A stretch of 64,000 nucleotides of DNA from Microbulbifer aggregans (GCF_020524005.1 NZ_JAIVKK010000005.1:1-64000), one strand, 5' to 3'; positions 26,579 through 37,220 are shown, counted from the first letter of the stretch. The notes: generated by a model not told the origin, from the sequence alone. Translations and numbers: made by a program.

Positions 26579-27058
26579 ATGACTTACGTACCCTCCAAAA
26601 GCCCGATCCTGAAACTCTGGAAAAGCGTCGGCGGCAATGGCTTTGGCCGCTGGCTGGTAAGCAAAATTGTCTGCTTCAATGCCCCCTACTTCAGCTCGAT
26701 CAAACCGCGCTTCACCCAGATAAAGCCGGGACTGGTTGAGGTAACACTGAAAAAACGGCGCGCGGTGCAAAACCACATCAAAACCGTGCACGCCATCGCC
26801 ATGTGTAACGCCGCGGAACTGGCGGGGGGCGTATGCCTGGACGTGTCACTGAACGGCAACTTCCGCTGGATTCCGGTGGGTATGACCGTGCAATACCTGA
26901 AGATGGCCAAGACCGATTTGCGCGCCGTGTGCAGGGTCGATGACTTCCATTGGGACTCTCCGCAGAATGTGGTGATACCCGTTAGTGTGTTTGATACCAA
27001 TGGCGAGGAGGTCTTCCATGCGGACATCACCATGCGGATTTCTCCCAAGAATAAATAA
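26579..27058 (+). CDS. DUF4442 hotdog-fold protein
   Basis: A 159-residue protein of the DUF4442 family, which has the hotdog fold of thioesterases. Landmarks are APYFSSIKPRFTQIKPG, then RRAVQNHIKTVHAIAMCNAAEL (the VHAIAMCN helix corresponds to the central hotdog helix), and a C-terminal strand FHADITMRIS. Family members are thought to act on acyl-CoA-like thioesters, but activity is unproven. There is no signal peptide. It is transcribed away from the receptor gene and stands alone. An imperfect hairpin (about 27068-27101) and another at 27138-27174 follow it. Confidence 0.85.
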   Translation: MTYVPSKSPILKLWKSVGGNGFGRWLVSKIVCFNAPYFSSIKPRFTQIKPGLVEVTLKKRRAVQNHIKTVHAIAMCNAAELAGGVCLDVSLNGNFRWIPVGMTVQYLKMAKTDLRAVCRVDDFHWDSPQNVVIPVSVFDTNGEEVFHADITMRISPKNK

Positions 27059-27137
27059 GCTTTGCCGAATGGGCATGTCTGCCTTGGGCAGGCACGGCCC
27101 TATACCTATATGGCGAACTTCAGATCGAACCCACCAT

Positions 27138-27174
27138 AAAAAAGCCCGGTGACGGAATTCCCCAACCAGGCTTT
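27138..27174. terminator. Imperfect terminator after the DUF4442 gene
   Basis: AAAAAAGCCcGGT and ACCaGGCTTT pair with one mismatch across a 14-base loop. A nested palindrome (CTGCC-TTG-GGCAG) lies at about 27077. Otherwise 27059-27391 holds no gene I can support. Confidence 0.45.
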
Positions 27175-27391
27175 CTCTCACACAGTGATCAAAGTCCGAT
27201 TGGCACGCAGCAGCCATAACCTTTCGACAAAACTCGCAGCACCAAGAACTACCGAAGAAACATAGTACTAACGTACTTCAACCTTCATTTTCAAACCAAA
27301 ATTCTACGCGGTAGAATCAATTCCCTTGCCACGATATATAGCCACTTTTATAAGACAAAGGCACCCAAACGGACAGAAATGGACATATAAA

Positions 27392-27916
27392 ATGCCGTTA
27401 GCCCCAACAATCAAAAGCGCTGTCGCAAAGAAACTAGAAGAATACGAAGGGCGATATAACCACCTATACCTAGACATCGTGGGTAAGGTTACCGTAGGTA
27501 TTGGGCACATGATCCCAAACAAATTTGCCATTAGCTCAGTGCCGCTATTTACTGTTTTAAACAACCTGCCTGCCACCCCGGCCACTGCCGCACAGAAACA
27601 AGCAGAGTTTGATCAGATCGCAAAACAAAAGCGCAACTATCGCGCCGGCTGGTACAAACAGTTCTGCAAGCTTGTTATGCAAGAAGCCGATATCGATCGG
27701 CAAAGAGATCACCACATAGACTCGTTCTACAAAGAGCTGATCGCACTGTACAGTACCAGGAGAGGGTTCCAGAAAGAGTTCGACCAGTTCCCAGCAGCAG
27801 CCCAAATAGCGCTTTTTGATATGATCTTCAATCTGGGCGCCACGAAACTTAAAGGGCAATTTATTAAATTCAACGCTGCTATTAAAAGTGAAGATTGGAA
27901 AACTGCCGGAATATAA
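27392..27916 (+). CDS. T4-type lysozyme (GH24), probable secreted antibacterial effector
   Basis: A 174-residue peptidoglycan hydrolase. A longer frame starts at a TTG (27326), but the ATG at 27392 puts the lysozyme domain at the N-terminus. The T4 lysozyme catalytic triad is kept with exact spacing: Glu19 (YEG), Asp28 (YLD) and Thr34 in GKVTVGIGHM. The rest is longer and more basic than phage endolysins. The C-terminal motif AAQIALFDMIFNLGATKLKG is typical of GH24. There is no signal peptide. No holin, spanin or capsid gene is near, so a prophage is unlikely. A periplasmic lipoprotein follows 101 bp later, as for type VI lysozyme effectors and their immunity proteins. Composition is more AT-rich than neighbours. 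Confidence 0.85.
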   Translation: MPLAPTIKSAVAKKLEEYEGRYNHLYLDIVGKVTVGIGHMIPNKFAISSVPLFTVLNNLPATPATAAQKQAEFDQIAKQKRNYRAGWYKQFCKLVMQEADIDRQRDHHIDSFYKELIALYSTRRGFQKEFDQFPAAAQIALFDMIFNLGATKLKGQFIKFNAAIKSEDWKTAGI

Positions 27917-28017
27917 TCCTATCGCCCTCACGTAAGCCCAAGTCGAAACAACTATGTGAATCAACTATTTCTTAGCGCCAACTCTAAATCAGCGACTACA
28001 CAACCCTGAAAAACAAT

Positions 28018-28671
28018 ATGAAATATTTAGCTCTGCTAGCTATGATTTTTCTGGCCGCATGCTCCCCCCGAAATGCTCCAGACATCAATAAGTCTTTAAA
28101 TGAAGAAGAATTTGCGGGATTGGAAACTATAGGGAATAGCTATGAATCCACCGCGCTAAACTATGAATTGGACGCAAAGGACGGTTCACTAATAAATTTT
28201 ACATCTTGTTCAGATGTCGAAAACACGCATAAGGAATCCGTAAAAGAGGATCAGTTTCCACTTTTTATAATGCTAGTGCGGAATTGCCAAGCACTAAACT
28301 TATTCTTCAATGGCCAGAATTCATCCGCAACCTTCTTACCAAACATGCTCTCATCGGAGTTCATTCGCAATCTTCCCGCCACATCTATCCCCTACCTAGG
28401 TGGAGAAAAACCTACCGAAAGTAATGAGACGATGGAAAAGGCCTACCCTAACCTTAAAACCCAAGAGATAAGCCCCTCAGTATTACAAGTACAACTCGAT
28501 GACATGGATATCAATTTCACCACACTAGCAAAGGGCGATTTCAATGGTGATGGGATTGAGGACCTCTTGCTGCGACTTGACTGGACAATGACAACAGCAT
28601 ATGGGAAAGGTTACGACCTTTTGTTAATCGAGGCAGATGAGAAAATAATGCGGATAACCAAACGCTGGTGA
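28018..28671 (+). CDS. Lipoprotein, probable immunity protein for the lysozyme
   Basis: A 217-residue lipoprotein: MKYLALLAMIFLAAC with the lipobox cysteine at residue 15. The mature part is acidic. Near residue 178 it has GDFNGDGIEDLLLRL, a calcium-binding-like repeat of the VCBS/FG-GAP type, which some periplasmic inhibitor proteins carry. It is encoded just downstream of a lysozyme with no export signal. Periplasmic lipoproteins in this position usually neutralise the cognate hydrolase so that the producer's own wall is protected. That pairing is inferred from order and location; I recognise no named family. Confidence 0.75.
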   Translation: MKYLALLAMIFLAACSPRNAPDINKSLNEEEFAGLETIGNSYESTALNYELDAKDGSLINFTSCSDVENTHKESVKEDQFPLFIMLVRNCQALNLFFNGQNSSATFLPNMLSSEFIRNLPATSIPYLGGEKPTESNETMEKAYPNLKTQEISPSVLQVQLDDMDINFTTLAKGDFNGDGIEDLLLRLDWTMTTAYGKGYDLLLIEADEKIMRITKRW

Positions 28672-28776
28672 ATGGCAGCTTTTACCGCGCGCCAGCTGCG
28701 AGAAGGCTCGCGCCCCCTATAGCTGCCACATGGAGCAGCATCGGATAGACAGCGCAGAGTAGATAGTTTTGGAAAC

Positions 28777-28804
28777 AAAAAAGCCCGCATAAAGCGGGCT
28801 TTTT
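28777..28804. terminator. Terminator between the lipoprotein gene and tRNA-Pro
   Basis: A stem GCCCGC / GCGGGC with an ATAAA loop, flanked by AAAAAA and TTTTTA, so it can stop both strands. Confidence 0.9.
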
Positions 28805-28809
28805 ATATA

Positions 28810-28886
28810 TGGTCGGAGTGGCCGGATTTGAACCGACGACCACCACACCCCCAGTGTGGTGCGCTACCAGGCTGCGCTACACTCCG
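28810..28886 (-). tRNA. tRNA-Pro (GGG)
   Basis: A 77-base cloverleaf on the minus strand. The acceptor stem is CGGAGTG/CACTCCG with discriminator A and encoded CCA. The anticodon arm ACACTGGGGGTGT places GGG in the loop, and the T-arm has GGTTCAAATCC. A bidirectional terminator lies just downstream. Confidence 0.96.
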
Positions 28887-29013
28887 ACAGGAGGAAATCA
28901 AGCTGCGTGAAAATCACCTAAGTGCTTGATTTATAAGGGGCATCGCTTGGCGATGAGGCGCAAATAATACCGGGTTACCGGTGGATTGCAAGCCTGATTT
29001 TTCACTTTTTGAA

Positions 29014-29379
29014 TCAGGCGTCAGCTTCCAGCAGCTCCAGTACACCTTCCAGTTCGGCGATCATCTGTGGGATCACCTGCTGCAATTGTACCGTCTGCAC
29101 TTTTTCCGAGGAGCCGGTTTCCATCTGCAGGCGTGCGCCTCCAATGGTATAGCCTTCTTCGTACAGGAGTGCGCGGATCTGGCGGATCAGGATGACGTCC
29201 TGGTGCTGGTAATAGCGTCGGTTTCCACGGCGCTTTACCGGGCTGAGCTGCGGGAATTCCTGTTCCCAGTAGCGCAGTACATGTGGCTTCACTGCACACA
29301 GCTCGCTTACCTCACCAATGGTGAAATAGCGCTTACCCGGGATTACCGGGAGTTCGCTGTTATGACTCGCTTCCAGCAT
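29014..29379 (-). CDS. MerR-family transcriptional regulator
   Basis: A 121-residue MerR-type regulator. The winged helix is at residues 18-60 ([19 protein letters not shown], then [21 protein letters not shown]). The coiled dimerisation helix is about 85-118. There is no cysteine-rich metal-binding end. It overlaps the end of ihfA by 20 bases on the same strand; MerR-like genes next to ihfA are common in gammaproteobacteria. The target and inducer are unknown. A possible hairpin (GCCTGATT/AATCAGGC, 28990-29017) lies at its end. Confidence 0.9.
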   Translation of the reverse strand: MLEASHNSELPVIPGKRYFTIGEVSELCAVKPHVLRYWEQEFPQLSPVKRRGNRRYYQHQDVILIRQIRALLYEEGYTIGGARLQMETGSSEKVQTVQLQQVIPQMIAELEGVLELLEADA

Positions 29380-29665
29380 CTTCTTCTACTCGTGCCTTGA
29401 GTTTTTGTCCCGGCTTGAAGGTAACTACCCTTCTCGCGGAAATAGGGATTTCTTCGCCAGTCTTGGGATTCCTTCCCGGACGCTGGCTTTTGTCACGCAG
29501 GTCAAAATTGCCGAAACCCGACAGCTTTACCTGCTCGTTATTTTCCAGCGCGTTGCGGATTTCCTCGAAGAAATATTCGACGATCTCTTTGGCTTCACGC
29601 TTGTTGAAACCCAGCTCTTCGTACAGCTTTTCGGCGAGCCCGGCCTTGGTCAGTGCCTCTGTCAT
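29360..29665 (-). CDS. ihfA: Integration host factor, alpha subunit
   Basis: A 101-residue DNA-bending protein that pairs with the beta subunit (encoded at 53211-53519) to make sharp bends in recombination, replication and transcription. The sequence [19 protein letters not shown] and the beta-arm [20 protein letters not shown], with the proline at the tip, are typical. It lies 126 bp downstream of pheT, in the usual pheST-ihfA order. Confidence 0.97.
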   Translation of the reverse strand: MTEALTKAGLAEKLYEELGFNKREAKEIVEYFFEEIRNALENNEQVKLSGFGNFDLRDKSQRPGRNPKTGEEIPISARRVVTFKPGQKLKARVEEDAGSES

Positions 29666-29791
29666 TGGTTCCCCAACAGATTCAGAGGCGTCGACTCCGG
29701 TTGTAAGCCTGATACCGCGGCGGCTTTAACCCGGTAGCAGACGCTCTCGGGATGCGCTCGTCAACCTGCACATCCCGAGGGTCTGGTGGGA

Positions 29792-32170
29792 TTAGCGCAG
29801 GCTGGCGTTATATTTTTGTTCTAACTCACGGACTACCGCATCAACTGCGGCATTGATTTCTTCGTCGTTAAGGGTGCGCGAGGGATGCTGAAAGGTCAAG
29901 CCCATTGCGACACTTTTTCTATTAAAATCAATGCCTTTGCCCTGATAGACGTCAAAAATGTTGAAGTCCGTCAAATATTCGCCGGCAGCCTCAACCGCAA
30001 CCTTGAGCAAATCGCCCACGGGGGTTTCCACATCCGCCAGGATGGCGAGGTCGCGGCGCACTTCCGGGAACTTGGACAGCGGCGTGAACGCAGGCAGCAG
30101 AGACTGACCCAGGGCATCCTGGCTCAGCTCGAACAGGTAGGCCGCCTTCGGCAGGTCGTAGGCTTTCTGCAGGGTCGGGTGCAGTGCACCGATAACGCCT
30201 ACCACCTCGCCGTTGCGCAGTACCTGGGCGCACTGGCCCGGGTGCAGTGCCGGGTGCTTGGCCGGAACGAAGGTGAACTCCGCTTCCGCGTCGTAGCGCG
30301 CCAGCAGTGCTTCCACGTCGGCTTTGATGTCGTAGAAATCCACCACATCCTTGCTGCCGGTCCAGCCTTCCGGCTGGCGGGTGCCATAGATCAGGCCCGC
30401 AATCATGCGCTCCTGCTTGAGCTCTTCACCCGTCGGTACAAAGCGCAGGCCGGTTTCGAACAGGCGCACGCGGTCCTGCTGGCGGTTCAGGTTGTACTGC
30501 AGGGTTTTGACCAGGCCTGCCATCAGGGTGGTGCGCATTACCGCGAGGTCACTGCTGATGGGGTTCTGCAGGGCCACCGGCTCTACTTCCGGGTCAAATT
30601 TGGCGGAAGCTTCACGGTCGATAAAGCTGAAGGTGATGGCCTCTTGATAACCGCGCGCCAGCAGGGTTTCTTCCAGGCTGGACTGGGCGACGTCGGCCTC
30701 TTCGCGCGGGATGATATCCAGCGCGGCGGTGAGGCTGATGCTCGGGATGCGGTTGTAACCGTATACCCGCGCCAGCTCTTCCAGCAGGTCGGACTCGATG
30801 GAAATATCGAAGCGGAAGCTCGGTACCAGGAAGGTCCAGCCCTCTTCGCTCTCAGACAGTTTCTCGAGACCGAGGCGGGTAATGATCTCGACGATCTCGT
30901 CGTCGGCCATATCGATACCCAGGCCGTTCTTCACCCGTGCGCGACGCAGGGTAATGCGGCGCTCGGCGGGCATGGCTTCTGCGGCTTCGCGCAGGTGTAC
31001 CGGGCCCGGCTCACCGCCGACGATCTCCAGCAGCAGCTGGGTTGCGCGTTCGATGGCTTTTTCCTGCAGGCGGTAGTCCACGCCGCGCTCGAAGCGGTGG
31101 GAGGAATCGGTGTGCAGGCCATAAGAGCGCGCTTTACCGGCAATCGCCAGCGGGGAGAAGAAGGCGCTCTCGAGGAAGATATTGCGGGTGCCGTCGGTCA
31201 CGGAGGAGTCCAGACCGCCCATGATGCCGGCGATGGCCAGCGGGGCTTTGTGGTCGGCGATCACTAAAGTGCCCGCCTGCAGTTCCACTTCCTGCTCGTC
31301 CAGCAGGGTCAGCTTCTCGCCCTGCTCTGCCATGCGCACCTTGATACCGCCGTTCAGCTTGTCGAGGTCGAAGGCGTGCATCGGCTGGCCGAGTTCCAGC
31401 AGGACATAGTTGGTGACGTCTACTACCGGGTCGATGGAGCGCACGCCGCTGCGACGCAGACGCTCAGCCATCCACAGCGGGGTGGTAGCGGTAATGTCGA
31501 TATTGCGGATCACGCGGCCCACGTAACGGGGGCAGGCTTCTTCCGCCATCAGGGAGACCGGCAGGCTGTCTTCGATTTTTGCCGCGGCCGGCTCTACCGC
31601 CGGGCCTTCTACCGCGCAGCGGTTGAGTACGCCCACTTCGCGGGCAATACCGGCGACACCCAGGCAGTCAGAACGGTTCGGGGTCAGGTCGACTTCGATG
31701 GTGCTGTCGTCCAGCTGCAGGTATTCGCGCAGGTCGCTGCCTGTCGGCGCGTCTGCGGGCAGTTCCCAGATGCCGTCGTTGTCGTCACCCAGTTCCAGCT
31801 CGGTCTGGGCACACAGCATGCCGAAGCTCTCGACACCGCGCAGCTTGGCTTTCTTGATTTTGAAGTCGCCCGGCAGTTTGGCGCCAACGGTGGCGAACGG
31901 GATCTTGATGCCGACGCGGGCATTGGGTGCGCCGCACACGACCTGCATCTCGCCGTCCGGGTGACCTTTTACTTTACATACGCGCAGCTTGTCGGCGTCC
32001 GGGTGCTGCTCGCAACCCACGATCTCGCCCACGACTACGCCGGAGAATTCACCGGCTACGGCTTCTACTGCGTCTACTTCCAGACCGGCCATGGTGATCT
32101 GATCGGCCAGCTCTTGTGCTGTCAGGCTCGGGTTTACCCACTCCCGTAACCAGGCATTGCTGAATTTCAT
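29792..32170 (-). CDS. pheT: Phenylalanine-tRNA ligase, beta subunit
   Basis: A 792-residue beta chain of the alpha2-beta2 phenylalanyl-tRNA synthetase. The N-terminus MKFSNAWLREWVNPSLTAQEL and the tRNA-binding domain (about 40-150, VVVGEIVGCEQHPDADKLRVC) are followed by B3/B4 editing and B5 domains. The catalytic-like core comes next, with a C-terminal FDX-ACB anticodon domain (FTPLSKFPEVRRDLAILAD). It follows pheS on the same strand; the gap includes a REP palindrome. The ATG at 32170 has AGAGAAAG upstream. Confidence 0.98.
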   Translation of the reverse strand: MKFSNAWLREWVNPSLTAQELADQITMAGLEVDAVEAVAGEFSGVVVGEIVGCEQHPDADKLRVCKVKGHPDGEMQVVCGAPNARVGIKIPFATVGAKLPGDFKIKKAKLRGVESFGMLCAQTELELGDDNDGIWELPADAPTGSDLREYLQLDDSTIEVDLTPNRSDCLGVAGIAREVGVLNRCAVEGPAVEPAAAKIEDSLPVSLMAEEACPRYVGRVIRNIDITATTPLWMAERLRRSGVRSIDPVVDVTNYVLLELGQPMHAFDLDKLNGGIKVRMAEQGEKLTLLDEQEVELQAGTLVIADHKAPLAIAGIMGGLDSSVTDGTRNIFLESAFFSPLAIAGKARSYGLHTDSSHRFERGVDYRLQEKAIERATQLLLEIVGGEPGPVHLREAAEAMPAERRITLRRARVKNGLGIDMADDEIVEIITRLGLEKLSESEEGWTFLVPSFRFDISIESDLLEELARVYGYNRIPSISLTAALDIIPREEADVAQSSLEETLLARGYQEAITFSFIDREASAKFDPEVEPVALQNPISSDLAVMRTTLMAGLVKTLQYNLNRQQDRVRLFETGLRFVPTGEELKQERMIAGLIYGTRQPEGWTGSKDVVDFYDIKADVEALLARYDAEAEFTFVPAKHPALHPGQCAQVLRNGEVVGVIGALHPTLQKAYDLPKAAYLFELSQDALGQSLLPAFTPLSKFPEVRRDLAILADVETPVGDLLKVAVEAAGEYLTDFNIFDVYQGKGIDFNRKSVAMGLTFQHPSRTLNDEEINAAVDAVVRELEQKYNASLR

Positions 32171-32213
32171 AGTCTTTCTCTAATTCTGAATTCGGTTTTT
32201 CGCTGTTCGCTGT

Positions 32214-32235
32214 TCGCCTGCAAGCAGGCTCCTAC
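32214..32235 (-). repeat. REP-like palindrome in the pheS-pheT gap
   Basis: On the minus strand GTAGGAGCCTGCTTGCAGGC shows a GTAG head and a GCCTGC/GCAGGC stem, the pattern of Pseudomonas-type REPs. It matches 34075-34096 except for a paired change at the stem base. Confidence 0.65.
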
Positions 32236-32249
32236 GGGGAGGAGCGCGC

Positions 32250-33296
<1,047 letters not shown>

Positions 33297-33374
33297 TTAG
33301 CATTCGCGTATTGCGATTGTTCCCGCCGCCAATACTGGAGCGATATCCGGGCCGGAACTGTACCAAAATTCGAT

Positions 33375-33416
33375 AAAAAAATAGGGAAGAGCCATTACAG
33401 CCCTTCCCTATTTTTT
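33375..33416. terminator. Terminator between rplT and pheS
   Basis: AAAATAGGGAAG and CTTCCCTATTTT form a 14-bp stem with T-runs on each side. It follows rplT by 48 bp and may act as an attenuator before pheS. Confidence 0.85.
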
Positions 33417-33463
33417 AATGCATGAACCTTCCCCGAGGGGTCGGCTCATTATGCAGGCGCTAA

Positions 33464-33823
33464 TTAAGCTGCCAGGGCTGCCTTGGCTTTTTCAACTACG
33501 GCAGCAAAAGCGGCTTTATCGTATACCGCCAGATCAGCCAGAACACGGCGATCCAGTGCGATATCCGCCTTTTTCAGGCCAGCAATCAGTCGGCTGTAGC
33601 TCAGGCCTTCAGCGCGGGACTGGGCGTTGATACGCGTGATCCACAGAGCGCGGAAGTTACGCTTCTTAACGCGACGGTCGCGGTAAGCGTACTGACCAGC
33701 TTTGATGACTGCCTGCTTGGCAACACGGAATACACGCGAACGCGCACCGTAGTAACCTTTAGCCTGCTTCAAAATTTTCTTGTGACTACGACGCGCCACC
33801 ACACCACGTTTTACACGGGCCAT
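33464..33823 (-). CDS. rplT: 50S ribosomal protein L20
   Basis: A 119-residue basic protein needed for early 50S assembly; in E. coli it also represses the rpmI-rplT mRNA. The sequence [19 protein letters not shown] and the internal [21 protein letters not shown] are diagnostic. It is the last gene of thrS-infC-rpmI-rplT and follows rpmI by 33 bp. Confidence 0.98.
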   Translation of the reverse strand: MARVKRGVVARRSHKKILKQAKGYYGARSRVFRVAKQAVIKAGQYAYRDRRVKKRNFRALWITRINAQSRAEGLSYSRLIAGLKKADIALDRRVLADLAVYDKAAFAAVVEKAKAALAA

Positions 33824-33856
33824 AACTCTATCCTCTTAAACCTTCAGTGGTGCCAA

Positions 33857-34051
33857 TTACTTGGCGCGCAGCATACGATCGACCAGTGTGGCATCAGACT
33901 TGTTCATGGTCTGGGTGCCGCGCAGCTGACGCTTACGCTTGGTGGTCATCTTGGTGAGGATGTGGCTCTTGTTAGCGTGCTTGTGCTTGTAGCCAGACGC
34001 AGTCTTTTTGAAGCGCTTGGCAGCGCCACTGTGTACTTTTGCTTTCGGCAT
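33857..34051 (-). CDS. rpmI: 50S ribosomal protein L35
   Basis: A 64-residue basic ribosomal protein ([20 protein letters not shown]). The ATG at 34051 is chosen over a start at 34063 because the family begins with this Met and a small spacing of purines precedes it. It lies between infC and rplT; translation of both L35 and L20 is usually controlled by L20. Confidence 0.97.
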   Translation of the reverse strand: MPKAKVHSGAAKRFKKTASGYKHKHANKSHILTKMTTKRKRQLRGTQTMNKSDATLVDRMLRAK

Positions 34052-34074
34052 TTTGTACTCCAAATATTAAAGGT

Positions 34075-34096
34075 TTACCTGCAAGCAGGTTCCTAC
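34075..34096 (-). repeat. REP-like palindrome in the infC-rpmI gap
   Basis: Minus strand GTAGGAACCTGCTTGCAGGT. Compared with the copy at 32214-32235, a G-C pair at the base of the stem is replaced by A-T, so pairing is preserved. Confidence 0.6.
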
Positions 34097-34197
34097 GTTG
34101 ATATTGGCTGCCCCGTAAAGGGACAGCTTGCGGGAGTGAGAAGGCAGCCGTCGCCCGACCACTTCCCGAAAAGAAGACCCGGAGTAAACTCCAAGTC

Positions 34198-34737
34198 TTA
34201 CTTTTTCTTTTTGCTGGGAGCAATCACCATGATCATCTGGCGACCTTCCATTTTCGGCCGCTGCTCCACAACACCCAGCTCATCGAGATCTTTCTCGATG
34301 CGCTGCATCATTTCCATACCCAGCTCCTGGTGCGCCATCTCGCGACCGCGGAAACGCAGGGAAACCTTGGCTTTGTCGCCGGCTTCCAGGAAGCGGGTCA
34401 GGTTGCGCAGCTTGATCTGGTAGTCGCCGATATCGGTACCGGGACGGAATTTCATTTCCTTGATCTGCTGCTGCTTTTGTTTCTTCTTAGCCGCGTTCTT
34501 GGCCTTCTTGGCCTCAAACACGTGCTTCCCGTAGTCCATGATCTTACAGACTATGGGATCTGAATCCGGGGCAATTTCAACGAGATCCAGGCTGGCCTTC
34601 TGCGCAAGCTCGAGCGCTTCATCCAAAGTTACAATGCCTACCTGTTCACCATCCGCGCCAATCAGTCGCAGTTCAGAAGCTTCGATCTGATCGTTAATGC
34701 GGGCCTTTTTGGACCGTCCTTTCATATCTCGTTTAAT
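34198..34737 (-). CDS. infC: Translation initiation factor IF-3 (AUU start)
   Basis: A 179-residue initiation factor that keeps 30S subunits free and checks start codons. The core has [19 protein letters not shown] and [16 protein letters not shown]. An ATG at 34725 is in frame, but the reading ATT-AAA-CGA-GAT-ATG just upstream matches the start region of Pseudomonas infC. GGAG lies nine bases before that ATT (34735-34737), so AUU is taken as the start. AUU lets IF-3 repress its own synthesis, as known from E. coli. It lies 41 bp after thrS and 134+ bp before rpmI. Confidence 0.93.
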   Translation of the reverse strand: MKRDMKGRSKKARINDQIEASELRLIGADGEQVGIVTLDEALELAQKASLDLVEIAPDSDPIVCKIMDYGKHVFEAKKAKNAAKKKQKQQQIKEMKFRPGTDIGDYQIKLRNLTRFLEAGDKAKVSLRFRGREMAHQELGMEMMQRIEKDLDELGVVEQRPKMEGRQMIMVIAPSKKKK

Positions 34738-34778
34738 AACACTCGTCTCCAGTTACCTAAAAAAGCTATTAGGGGCAC

Positions 34779-36713
34779 TTACTCTTCAGTGCCCGCAATA
34801 GACGAACGGCCGCGGCGTGCTACATCCTCGCGGAGGAGCTCAAGGAATGACTCATACGTCATAGTCCCGAGGTCCTCACCACTGCGTGTCCGCACGGCGA
34901 CCGTTTGGTTTTCCACTTCCTTATCGCCGATGACCAGCAGATAAGGGACACGCTGTAGCGTGTGCTCGCGGATTTTAAATCCGATCTTTTCGTTTCTCAA
35001 GTCAGCTGCTGCACGGAAACCTTCCGCACCCAGCTGATCTTGCAGATTTCGGCAATAATCGGCCTGGCGATCGGTGATATTCAGCACTGCAACCTGCTGG
35101 GGCGCCAGCCAGGCGGGGAAAGCCCCTTCGTAGTGCTCGATCAGGATCCCCATGAAGCGTTCGAACGACCCGAGAGTCGCGCGGTGCAGCATAACCGGCG
35201 TCTGGCGCGAGCCGTCTTCCGCTACATACTGTGCATCCAGGCGGCCCGGCATGGAGAAGTCCACCTGAATGGTGCCGCACTGCCATACACGGCCAAGGCA
35301 GTCCTTCAGGGAGAATTCGATCTTGGGACCGTAGAAGGCACCCTCACCCGGCAGCTCTTCCCACGGCAGATCCGCCGCGTTCAGGGCATCTGCCAGCGCT
35401 TTTTCCGCCTTATCCCAGCTCTCGTCGGAACCGACGCGCTGCTCAGGGCGGGTAGACAGGCGATAGATCACCTCTTCGAAGCCGAAATCCTTGTAGACCG
35501 CGTGCAGCAGGTCCATGAATTCGGACACTTCGGACTGAATCTGGTCTTCGGTACAGAAGATGTGACCATCGTCCTGTACGAAACCACGCACACGCATCAG
35601 GCCGTGCAGGGAGCCAGAGGGCTCGCTGCGGTGACAGGAACCGAACTCCGCCAGGCGCAGCGGCAGGTCGCGATAGCTGCGCAGGCCCTGGTTGAACACC
35701 TGTACGTGACAGGGGCAGTTCATCGGCTTGATCGCGAACTGACGCTCTTCACTGGTCAGGGTGAACATGTCATCGCCAAATTTGTCGGCGTGACCGGACT
35801 TCTGCCACAGAGAAAAGTCCACCAACTGCGGGGTCTTGATCTCATTGTAGCCCCGCTCACGCTGGCGCTGGCGCATGTACTGCTCAACCGTGCTGTAGAC
35901 GGTCCAGCCGTTCGGGTGCCAGAACACCATGCCCGGCGCTTCTTCCTGAATGTGGAACAGGTCGAACTTCTTCGCCAGCTTGCGGTGATCGCGCTTTTCC
36001 GCCTCTTCGATACGGTGCAGGTAGGCCTTGAGCTCTTTCTTGTTGGCCCAGGCGGTGCCGTATACACGGGTCAGCATTTCGTTGTTGGAGTCGCCGCGCC
36101 AGTAGGCCCCGGCAACTTTGGTCAGCTTGAAGGCCTTCAGCTTGCCGGTGGACGGCACGTGCGGGCCGCGGCACAGGTCTTCAAAGTCGCCCTGGCGATA
36201 CAGGGAGATATCTTCGTTGGTCGGGATACTGGCGATGATCTCCGCTTTGTATTCCTCGCCCATTTCACGGAAGTACTTCACCGCATCGTCGCGCGGCAAC
36301 AGGCGGCGGCTGACCGGGATATCTTCCTTGGCCAGTTCTTCCATACGCTTCTCGATTTTCTCGAGATCTTCCGGGGTGAACTGACGCTCGTAGGCAAAAT
36401 CGTAGTAGAAACCGTCATCAATGACCGGGCCGATGGTGACCTGGGCACCGGGATACAGCTGCTTGACCGCCTGGGCCAGCAAGTGCGCGGTGGAGTGACG
36501 GATGACTTCCAGGCCTTCTGGCTGGCGGTCGGTAACGATCGCGAGCTCTACGTCGTGATCGATAACAAAACTGGTATCCACCTCTTTTCCGTCCACCACG
36601 CCAGCAAGCGCAGCTTTGGCAAGACCGGCGCCGATATCGTTGGCGACGTCAAACACGGAAACAGAGTTGGAAAATTCGCGACGGGAACCGTCAGGGAGGG
36701 TGACAACAGGCAT
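34779..36713 (-). CDS. thrS: Threonine-tRNA ligase
   Basis: A 644-residue class II synthetase charging tRNA-Thr. A TGS domain covers residues 1-62. The editing domain has [12 protein letters not shown] with histidines 73 and 77. The catalytic core includes [12 protein letters not shown], whose cysteine helps hold zinc, and [20 protein letters not shown]. The C-terminus is the anticodon-binding domain ([14 protein letters not shown]). It is the first protein gene after tRNA-Val on the same strand, so the tRNA may share its transcript. Translational self-repression by ThrRS is known in E. coli and was not tested here. Confidence 0.98.
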   Translation of the reverse strand: MPVVTLPDGSRREFSNSVSVFDVANDIGAGLAKAALAGVVDGKEVDTSFVIDHDVELAIVTDRQPEGLEVIRHSTAHLLAQAVKQLYPGAQVTIGPVIDDGFYYDFAYERQFTPEDLEKIEKRMEELAKEDIPVSRRLLPRDDAVKYFREMGEEYKAEIIASIPTNEDISLYRQGDFEDLCRGPHVPSTGKLKAFKLTKVAGAYWRGDSNNEMLTRVYGTAWANKKELKAYLHRIEEAEKRDHRKLAKKFDLFHIQEEAPGMVFWHPNGWTVYSTVEQYMRQRQRERGYNEIKTPQLVDFSLWQKSGHADKFGDDMFTLTSEERQFAIKPMNCPCHVQVFNQGLRSYRDLPLRLAEFGSCHRSEPSGSLHGLMRVRGFVQDDGHIFCTEDQIQSEVSEFMDLLHAVYKDFGFEEVIYRLSTRPEQRVGSDESWDKAEKALADALNAADLPWEELPGEGAFYGPKIEFSLKDCLGRVWQCGTIQVDFSMPGRLDAQYVAEDGSRQTPVMLHRATLGSFERFMGILIEHYEGAFPAWLAPQQVAVLNITDRQADYCRNLQDQLGAEGFRAAADLRNEKIGFKIREHTLQRVPYLLVIGDKEVENQTVAVRTRSGEDLGTMTYESFLELLREDVARRGRSSIAGTEE

Positions 36714-36848
36714 TGTACTTCCTTATCTATCAGTGGCGATCCCTACGAAAGACCGCATGATTCTCATGGGTGATGGTGGGCGTTAAGCCCAAAGCGAGTT
36801 ATTTCAGCCTAACTGAGACAACTTTAGTAGAAACAACTCACTGGAAAT

Positions 36849-36925
<77 letters not shown>

Positions 36926-36968
36926 AAAGACTGGCATCCGGGGGTGCACCCCGCTGCAGAGGACGCGA

Positions 36969-36997
36969 ACTTTAGCACCGCCCCCCGGGTAATTCAA
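36969..36997 (-). promoter_or_regulatory. Likely tRNA-Val promoter
   Basis: Minus strand TTGAAT (36992-36997), 17 bp, then TAAAGT (36969-36974), with a GC-rich segment in the spacer. The predicted start is about 40 bases before the tRNA. No gene is visible in the divergent interval 36926-37267. Confidence 0.5.
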
Positions 36998-37182
36998 CAA
37001 CTCGAAAAGAGTTTTTTCACGACGTGTATTTTACCGGCAATTCCCGCCGAAAATAGAGTCAAACTGCCGATAGATGCGCCAAATTGACGCCTTTTAAAGC
37101 GCGATATTGCGAGCGGTGCAACACAAAAAGGCGCACCCGCAGCCCTCACCAGCCCAAAAACGCAATTATTGTGCATTTGTAC

Positions 37183-37220
37183 GCGCCCCCTTGAGGCGCA
37201 AGCACTGGCACGGTGCTTGC
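37183..37220 (+). promoter_or_regulatory. Two adjacent inverted repeats before the Anbu operon
   Basis: GCGCC-cccttga-GGCGC (37183-37199) is followed directly by GCAAGCAC-tggcacg-GTGCTTGC (37198-37220), perfect stems of 5 and 8 bp. They end 47 bp before the ATG at 37268 and could be an operator or a leader-RNA structure. Confidence 0.4.

Noticed and set aside
27392..28671. Prophage remnant
   Set aside because: No integrase, holin or structural genes are near, and the partner lipoprotein fits an effector and immunity pair better.
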